Assembly: GCF_964340395.1 (NCBI RefSeq)
Contig: NC_135569.1
Coordinates: 4,018,540-4,082,539, forward strand
Origin: Glandiceps talaboti
Taxonomy: Eukaryota > Hemichordata > Enteropneusta > Spengelidae
Length of the DNA: 64,000 nt
Reading direction: 5' to 3'
In this document: positions 58,547-64,000 of the stretch, piece by piece
How the letters are laid out: each line of letters opens with the position of its first letter
How positions within the stretch are numbered: the stretch's first letter is position 1
Position numbers and translations under genes: made by a program
Notes under the pieces: model-generated
Seen by the model: only the letters and a program-made list of their open reading frames with translations
What the model was told of the DNA's origin: nothing
The model's database searches: none

Positions 58547-61500
58547 CTATGCCTTGTTCAAGAAGTTGGTGTTTATCCAAGACAGTTCATAACAGCAAGG
58601 ATGCATGCCAGCATATTTGCCAAAGTCTAATTTCTTGACTACTTCATTGGGATGGATGGACCATAACTCAAATCCATACATAGTCATCATCTTCTTAATA
58701 TCGACATACGTTTTCCAAAGTCTTATTTTGTCTAACTCGGGAGACAAGTGGATTTCAAAGACGAGTTGTCTGATATTTTTCATAACACCACTTTCTAGCA
58801 TTTGTGGAAATACTCTGTACTCCTGGCCTTCGATGTCTATCTTCACGACATCAAGTGTATCCTGCAAATATTAAGAGAACATAACTTGAACTTGTTCAAT
58901 ACTAGAGACAACCTCATCAATATACCATCACTATATTGTCGGTGGCCGAGTGGTTAAACCGCTTTGCCTCTTACCAATGTGGCTGGGGTTTGTGGTGGTT
59001 GTAGTGTGCTTTAGTAAATAGAATTCTACAAGTACAGTTTTAATATGCAGCACAAATTATGCCAAAATATGTATAAACTCAGCTTGTGCCCCTTTCAGCT
59101 ATAAATAGATTAAAACCGAGTGCAGTAACAATCTGATAATGTAAGAAATTACAATATTTACCACCTACATTTTCATGATGTAACATCTTTTTTATGCTTT
59201 CCAATGTACGACATTTCCACGTTTGCATAACTCTTTTGTTTCCATTCGCAATTTTATTGTATTGCCTTTCTTCCTCATTTTGATCCCAAAGTCCCATGTT
59301 ATAAAACCAAATACGCTCAGAACGCTGGTGATCAGTAAGTTCTATGCTGTAGAAATGACAAAATATGTTAATGGAGTCACTTTACATTTTACAACCCCCC
59401 CCCCCCCCCCACCCACCCATCCATACACAACAAAATAAAATAAGATAACCATGGATTTATAGGTCCAGTCATTTAAACATCACTGACAAAATGTCTCCCT
59501 TTGTGATTGGCTGATCATGTCCCCAGAAACAATTCATTAAAATTCACATCATATGTCACTATTTATCATCTAGCACAGTAGGTATACATATTTCAAAACC
59601 AGTAAAACTATCCACGCTTTCTGACCAACGATACACATTTCATAAAATCAAAATATTTCACTCAAATGTCTAAATATTAATGTTAGTGGAATGGATAGTA
59701 CCATACCAGTAGTCAAAACGTATCAGCAGCATAAAGGTCTAGTCAGTAAAACTTGCATTTTTGTAGGTACACATTTATTGTTAGGCAGACATAAACCAAT
59801 GCCAAAAAGGATAGCTAATTTAGCTTTCTGATAGCTTTTCATTCACTGTTATTCTGACAGCTTATTTGGAATAATATTAGCAGTCAATAGGTTTCCATGC
59901 AGAAGAAAGCTGAATAGTCAAGTCTAGAGAGTTAAAAATGGACACCTAAGGTTTTCAATTGGACAACTTATATTTTTACCCTCATGTTAGTGCAACTTTC
60001 ACGCAGAAGTGTGGATAGCTAAGGATCAAGGTAACATGCTGAAAGGCAGAGTCAAGATGTAGAGTCATGATGGTGGGTGCAGGGTGGTTAGAGTGGCAGG
60101 CTTGGAATCTGCAGGTTGCAGGTTGTGGAGTCATAATGGGTGAATGGTTAGAGTGGCCAGCTTGGAATCTACAGGTTGCAGGTTGTGGAGTCATAATGGG
60201 TAAATGGTTAGAGTGGCTGGCTTGGAATCTGCAGGTTGCAGGTTGTGGAGTCATAATTGTGAATGGTTAGAGTGGCCGGCTAGGAATCTGCAGATTGCAG
60301 GTTGTGGAGTCATGATGGATGAATGGTTAGAGTGGCTGGCTTGGAATCTGCAGGTTGCAGGTTGTGGAGTCATAATTGTGAATGGTTAGAGTGGCCGGCT
60401 AGGAATCTGCAGATTGCAGGTTGTGGAGTCATGATGGATGAATGGTTAGAGTGGCCGGCTTGGAATCTGCAGGTTGCAGATTGTGGAGTCATAATGGGTG
60501 AATGGTTAGAGTGGCCGGCTTGGAATCTGCAGGTTGCAGATTGTGGAGTCATGATGGGTGAATGGTTAGAGTGGCTGGCTTGGAATCTGCAGGTTGCGGA
60601 GTCATAATTGTAAATGGTTAGAGTGGCCGGCTAGGAATCTGCAGATTGCAGGTTGTGGAGTCATGATGGATGAATGGTTAGAGTGGCCGGCTTGGAATCT
60701 GCAGGTTGCAGATTGTGGAGTCATAATGGGTGAATGGTTAGAGTGGCTGGCCTGGAATCTGCAGGTTGCAGGTTGTGGAGTCATGATGGGTGAATGGTTA
60801 GAGTGGCTGGCTTGGAATCTGCAGGTTGCGGAGTCATGATGGGTGAATGGTTAGAGTGGCCGGCTAGGAATCTGCAGGTTGCTGGTTGTGGAGTCATGAT
60901 GGATGAATAGTTAGAGTGGCTGGCTTGGAATCTACAGGTTGCAGGTTGTGGAGTCATAATGGGTGAATGGTTAGAGTGCCTGTCTTGGAATCTACAGGTT
61001 GCAGGTTGTGGAGTCATAATGGGTGAATGGTTAGAGTGCCTGTCTTGGAATCTACAGGTTGCAGGTTGTGGAGTGATGATGGATGAATGGTTAGAGTGGC
61101 TGACTTGGAATCTGCAGGTTGCAGCCCCGTCACTGCCATTTGTTTCTGAGTGGCTAAAGTCCTTGGGCAAGATTTAAACCACAATTGTACTCCAGTCAAC
61201 CCAGCTGTATAATTGGGGACCAGGTGTAGATTTAGCGTTTTGCTAGGGATGATAATAACTCTTGATCCTCACAAAAAAGGCATTTACATATGATGTTATC
61301 GAATCTGAATAAAGTTTATTATTATTAATATTAATAATTAATAAAATCAGCCAAGTCATAAAACTACTTACGATGGATCAAAGCTGTACACGTTACATCC
61401 GTATGCTGCCATATCATCATCAAATGACCAGTTGTCGCCAATACTGGAGATAAATGGTAAGACACAGAATAAATAAAACATTTTATATTGAATGGAGTTC

Positions 61501-63785
61501 TTTCAAATTTTCATATCAATTTATCAAGGCTATATGTTGAATTGTAAAACTGATCGTGATGACTGGTGTCTAGATCTGTCTCATTAATGCATTCATTTAT
61601 CAAGTGATCAATCGAAGATAAAATTATTACTTACTATTTGATTTCCACAATTTCAAACCCTTTAAATATATACCACATAAGTACAGTACAGTTTTCGCCT
61701 AAGCTTTCGCCTCAACGTCAAGTTTACGAGAGATCGCTTCAATTAAACATCGTTTTTGCTTCGCTTCCCTTTCGCGTTGAGTTCGCATTCGCATCGCACC
61801 CCATTCGCATCGCCTCAACTTTGTTTTCGAATCGCATTGTGTGGAGGCACTAGTGTACCGACATATTTGCATGATAAAGGATTTGAAACGAAAAGTATAG
61901 ATCACTACGGTTACTAAAATTATGTGGGGTTGTACTTTACTTTTCTGTCTACGGCACGATAACCCTTTTGGTTAAATTTACGTTAATAAATGTTGAGTAT
62001 TACGCAGTCCTTTCCGATCTCCTGTTCGGACATTATCTAGAATACACTACCTTCGATACATGAACGAAGTTTTTATTTTCATTTGCCGTTTTATGTACTT
62101 TACTCTCTTTATACCTTTAAAATGAAACTTACAAGACTCAAATTACAGAAGTAAGCAAAATACAACGTACATCTATGTTGAAAGTTTTGTATCCGGCCCC
62201 ATATTTTTTTTGCATTCCCGACATCGGTGACAATGTCGCATTTCAAATAAACTTAAAACTTACGAAAATTACAATATTTACTTACGAAAATTTGGTTTTA
62301 ACTTTTTTTCTGACGTTAGTTAAGACACATTTAATGGGGCGTTGTCGTACAATTGAGTGAGTCTCTAAGCATCAATCGTGGTTAGACTTTGTTTTTTGCA
62401 CGGTCGACAAACTAACACTACAACTTCAACTTACATGCTCATGCTTGGCGGCCATGGTAGGGCAAAGCATGGAAGTAGAAGTAGGGTTCTACTTCCATGG
62501 GCAAAGAAATGCAGTTGAATTTCCGGTTGCGGAAGTGCAGTTTTGACTATTTTAGGCAAGACATGTTAGGCAAACACCTGAATATATCTGAAACACTTAG
62601 TTGACTAGCCGACTGTACGAATGCCATAGAAGGCATCGAATGAATAACATTAAAAAAAGTAAGCATGAAACTGATTTGCACAAGAAAGAAAATCTTTTTG
62701 TTTCGTTATTTTTTCTCAATGAAGACTACGCGTAAATGATCGCAGTTTGGGGTCATGAATAACGGACAATAGGTATATAGGACAATAGGTACATGAATAT
62801 GCGTCGAGACATGAATATTCAGATTACTTACACGACGCATCGCAACATTTAGTCCTATTAAATTCTGCAGCTTGTATACGTTGTATATGTTAATTGTACG
62901 TTGATAACATGTTTATTGCCACAGGACAAGTTGTATGCCTTTGATGTCATAACAATCTCCCTACTGCTAAATTCCATAGAGCTGTTGGTCAGAAGGACCA
63001 GCAGTGCTCAGAAACTCTTGGTCCTGGCTGAAAACTGTTGGTCTCGTTAATTTCGCACACTGTGTACAGCAGTGAAAACAGATGTATACAAATACTGTCA
63101 TACCTTTCACAGTATCGCTTCACCTTCATTGTTGTTTGAGGTGAAGCGACCTTCATTGTTTTTTTATGCGATGCGAACAAGAAGCGAATGCGAAGCGAAA
63201 TGACTGCGATGCGAATGCCTTCATGAAGTGATTCCAAGTTATGAAGCGAATTGATTGAAGCGATAATGAGGCGATGTGACTGCGAAGGCAAAGCAAAGCG
63301 AACGCGAAAAATGCGAAAACTGTACTGTATATACAGGTTGCCATTTAGTTGGTAATAGTCAATTTTCCCAATATGCATTGCGACATCGTTTATATGGTTG
63401 TGTCCAGGATTGTTCTGTCATTATTACATTTGAAGTAACATTTTGAACTGATGGTGTTCTTAAACTAAGCCAGTGAACACTAATATGAAATGGGCTGTAC
63501 TTACCCTACAGAATAGACGATACAAGAGGTTGACTTAAGACCAACATCTGTGCAGATATTCCAACCACCATCTTTGGGCGGTGCATCCCCCATTCGGAGA
63601 TCGCCTTTACACTCATATGTCGGCGTCAGTAGGTACGACATCAGTGCTCCTGACACCTGTTCTTTGTCCAAAACATTGAATAGTTGTTCAAGATATTCTA
63701 TACTTTCAGGATGATCATTGCCCTCAGGTTCCTCATAACTGCCAGGTATTTCACGGACATCGAAGCTGCGTGGAACAGTGGCAGT
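58547..63785 (-). CDS. METTL24-like protein, 3' part (4 exons; 5' exons beyond the right edge)
   Basis: A putative SAM-dependent methyltransferase of the FkbM/METTL24 type; the substrate is unknown and the family is probably secretory or membrane-anchored. Exons in transcript order: 63505-63785, 61372-61443, 59169-59346, 58547-58861, with GT/AG edges and agreeing phases, 281 residues plus stop. Seen: YECKGDLRMGD, DGGWNICTDV, then the nucleotide-binding-like motif CIVYSVGIGDNWSFDDDM and GCNVYSFDPSIE, WFYNMGLWD, the FkbM-type LDVVKIDIEGQEY, QLVFEIHLSPE, and the Cys-containing end PCCYELSWINTNF. Human METTL24 shows the same order (CRLYSLGLGSD, GCEVHRFDPS, QLIFEIHLHW, CYTLSWVNT). The N-terminal anchor is outside the window. 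Several related paralogues exist in many invertebrates, so orthology to METTL24 itself is unproven. Confidence 0.88.
58937..59010 (+). mobile_element. Possible decayed tRNA-like SINE head
   Basis: tcggtggccgagtggttaaa resembles a Leu/Ser tRNA A-box region, but the B box (gggtttgtgg) is degraded and no acceptor stem closes. It lies in the last intron of the METTL24-like gene, antisense. Confidence 0.35.
60062..61130 (+). repeat. About 60-bp tandem array, 18 units, made from a SINE head
   Basis: gagtcat recurs 18 times at spacings of mostly 59-60 bp. The unit is gtcataatgggtgaatggtt, agagtggccggcttggaat, ctgcaggttgcaggttgtgga, i.e. the A-box half of the SINE seen at 54640. The last unit runs on into the B-box-side text (cagccccgtc) and the SINE body to about 61250. 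It lies in an intron of the METTL24-like gene. Confidence 0.92.
61131..61250 (+). mobile_element. SINE body continuing from the 60-bp array
   Basis: tggctaaagtccttgggca, a decayed aaccacaattgtactcc and ccagctgtataattgggg match 54715-54800. The SINE tail is truncated after accaggt. Confidence 0.75.
61682..63329. mobile_element. Possible 1.65-kb inverted-repeat element with GCGAA-rich ends
   Basis: TACAGTACAGTTTTCGC at 61682 is exactly mirrored by its complement at 63313-63329. Both ends run inward into about 180-200 bp of degenerate CGCTTC/GAAGCG-type text (atcgcttcaat on both sides). The middle has no recognisable transposase. It could be one non-autonomous element or two separate small elements in opposite orientation, in an intron of the METTL24-like gene. 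Confidence 0.5.
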
Positions 63786-64000
63786 CTATCGAATATGAAT
63801 ACAAACTTTCTTTAGATAAGAATTTTTGATTATATTTTAATGAATTTTAGTGATGGTGTTTTCATAGACATTGTGCTGATGTAAAGTGAATGTGGTCAAA
63901 ATTAAAACTGGTGAGCTTAATTTAAAGTGTTGCTCTCAATGCACTAGTGTTTTGAATCATGTTATCAATCTTTTTTTGAATCATGATTGTCTAGACAGTG

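Noticed and set aside
58937-59010. tRNA-Leu/Ser gene
   Set aside because: Only the A-box side resembles tRNA. The B box is degraded and no acceptor stem closes.
60067-61177. Repetitive WLEWPAWNLQVAGCG-type protein and its antisense
   Set aside because: They are translations of the SINE-head array; there is no start context or conservation.

Overview
This is an AT-rich, intron-rich animal genomic window with many simple repeats, short inverted-repeat DNA elements and tRNA-derived SINE pieces. Five protein-coding genes can be read by joining exons whose phases agree at GT/AG boundaries and whose translations match known metazoan families. The encoded proteins stay close to their vertebrate counterparts, and the gene content (UBE4B, FOXL2, TMEM201, SLC35E2, METTL24-like) fits an invertebrate such as a hemichordate, a lancelet or a slowly evolving lophotrochozoan. 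The species cannot be fixed from the sequence alone.

Layout. 1-10.1 kb: the 5' part of UBE4B (ubiquitin conjugation factor E4 B) on the minus strand, 13 coding exons, running off the left edge. 10.1-21.9 kb: no recognisable gene, with large tetranucleotide and dinucleotide arrays. 21.9-22.8 kb: a single-exon FOXL2 on the minus strand. 22.8-34.0 kb: no recognisable gene. 34.0-41.2 kb: TMEM201 (Samp1/NET5, inner nuclear membrane) on the minus strand, 11 coding exons. 41.2-44.3 kb: divergent intergenic region. 44.3-51.2 kb: an SLC35E2-type nucleotide-sugar/triose-phosphate-transporter-family gene on the plus strand, 7 coding exons. 51.2-58.5 kb: intergenic, with a higher-order satellite, a SINE and two hairpins. 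58.5-64 kb: the 3' part of a METTL24-like gene (FkbM-type methyltransferase fold) on the minus strand, running off the right edge.

The genes do not form a pathway. The notable context is linkage: UBE4B, TMEM201 and SLC35E2 homologues all lie on human chromosome band 1p36, so the window preserves part of an old linkage group, with FOXL2 and METTL24-like added.

The most unusual structure is at 3457-4428. The 3' two thirds of UBE4B coding exon 8, together with its 5' splice site, has been amplified into twelve 81-bp tandem copies. Only the copy nearest the true acceptor gives an open message; the others line up eleven more identical splice donors in the intron. A second array (60062-61130) amplifies the A-box-bearing head of a tRNA-type SINE 18 times. 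No retrovirus-like element, CRISPR array or canonical tRNA/rRNA gene was seen.
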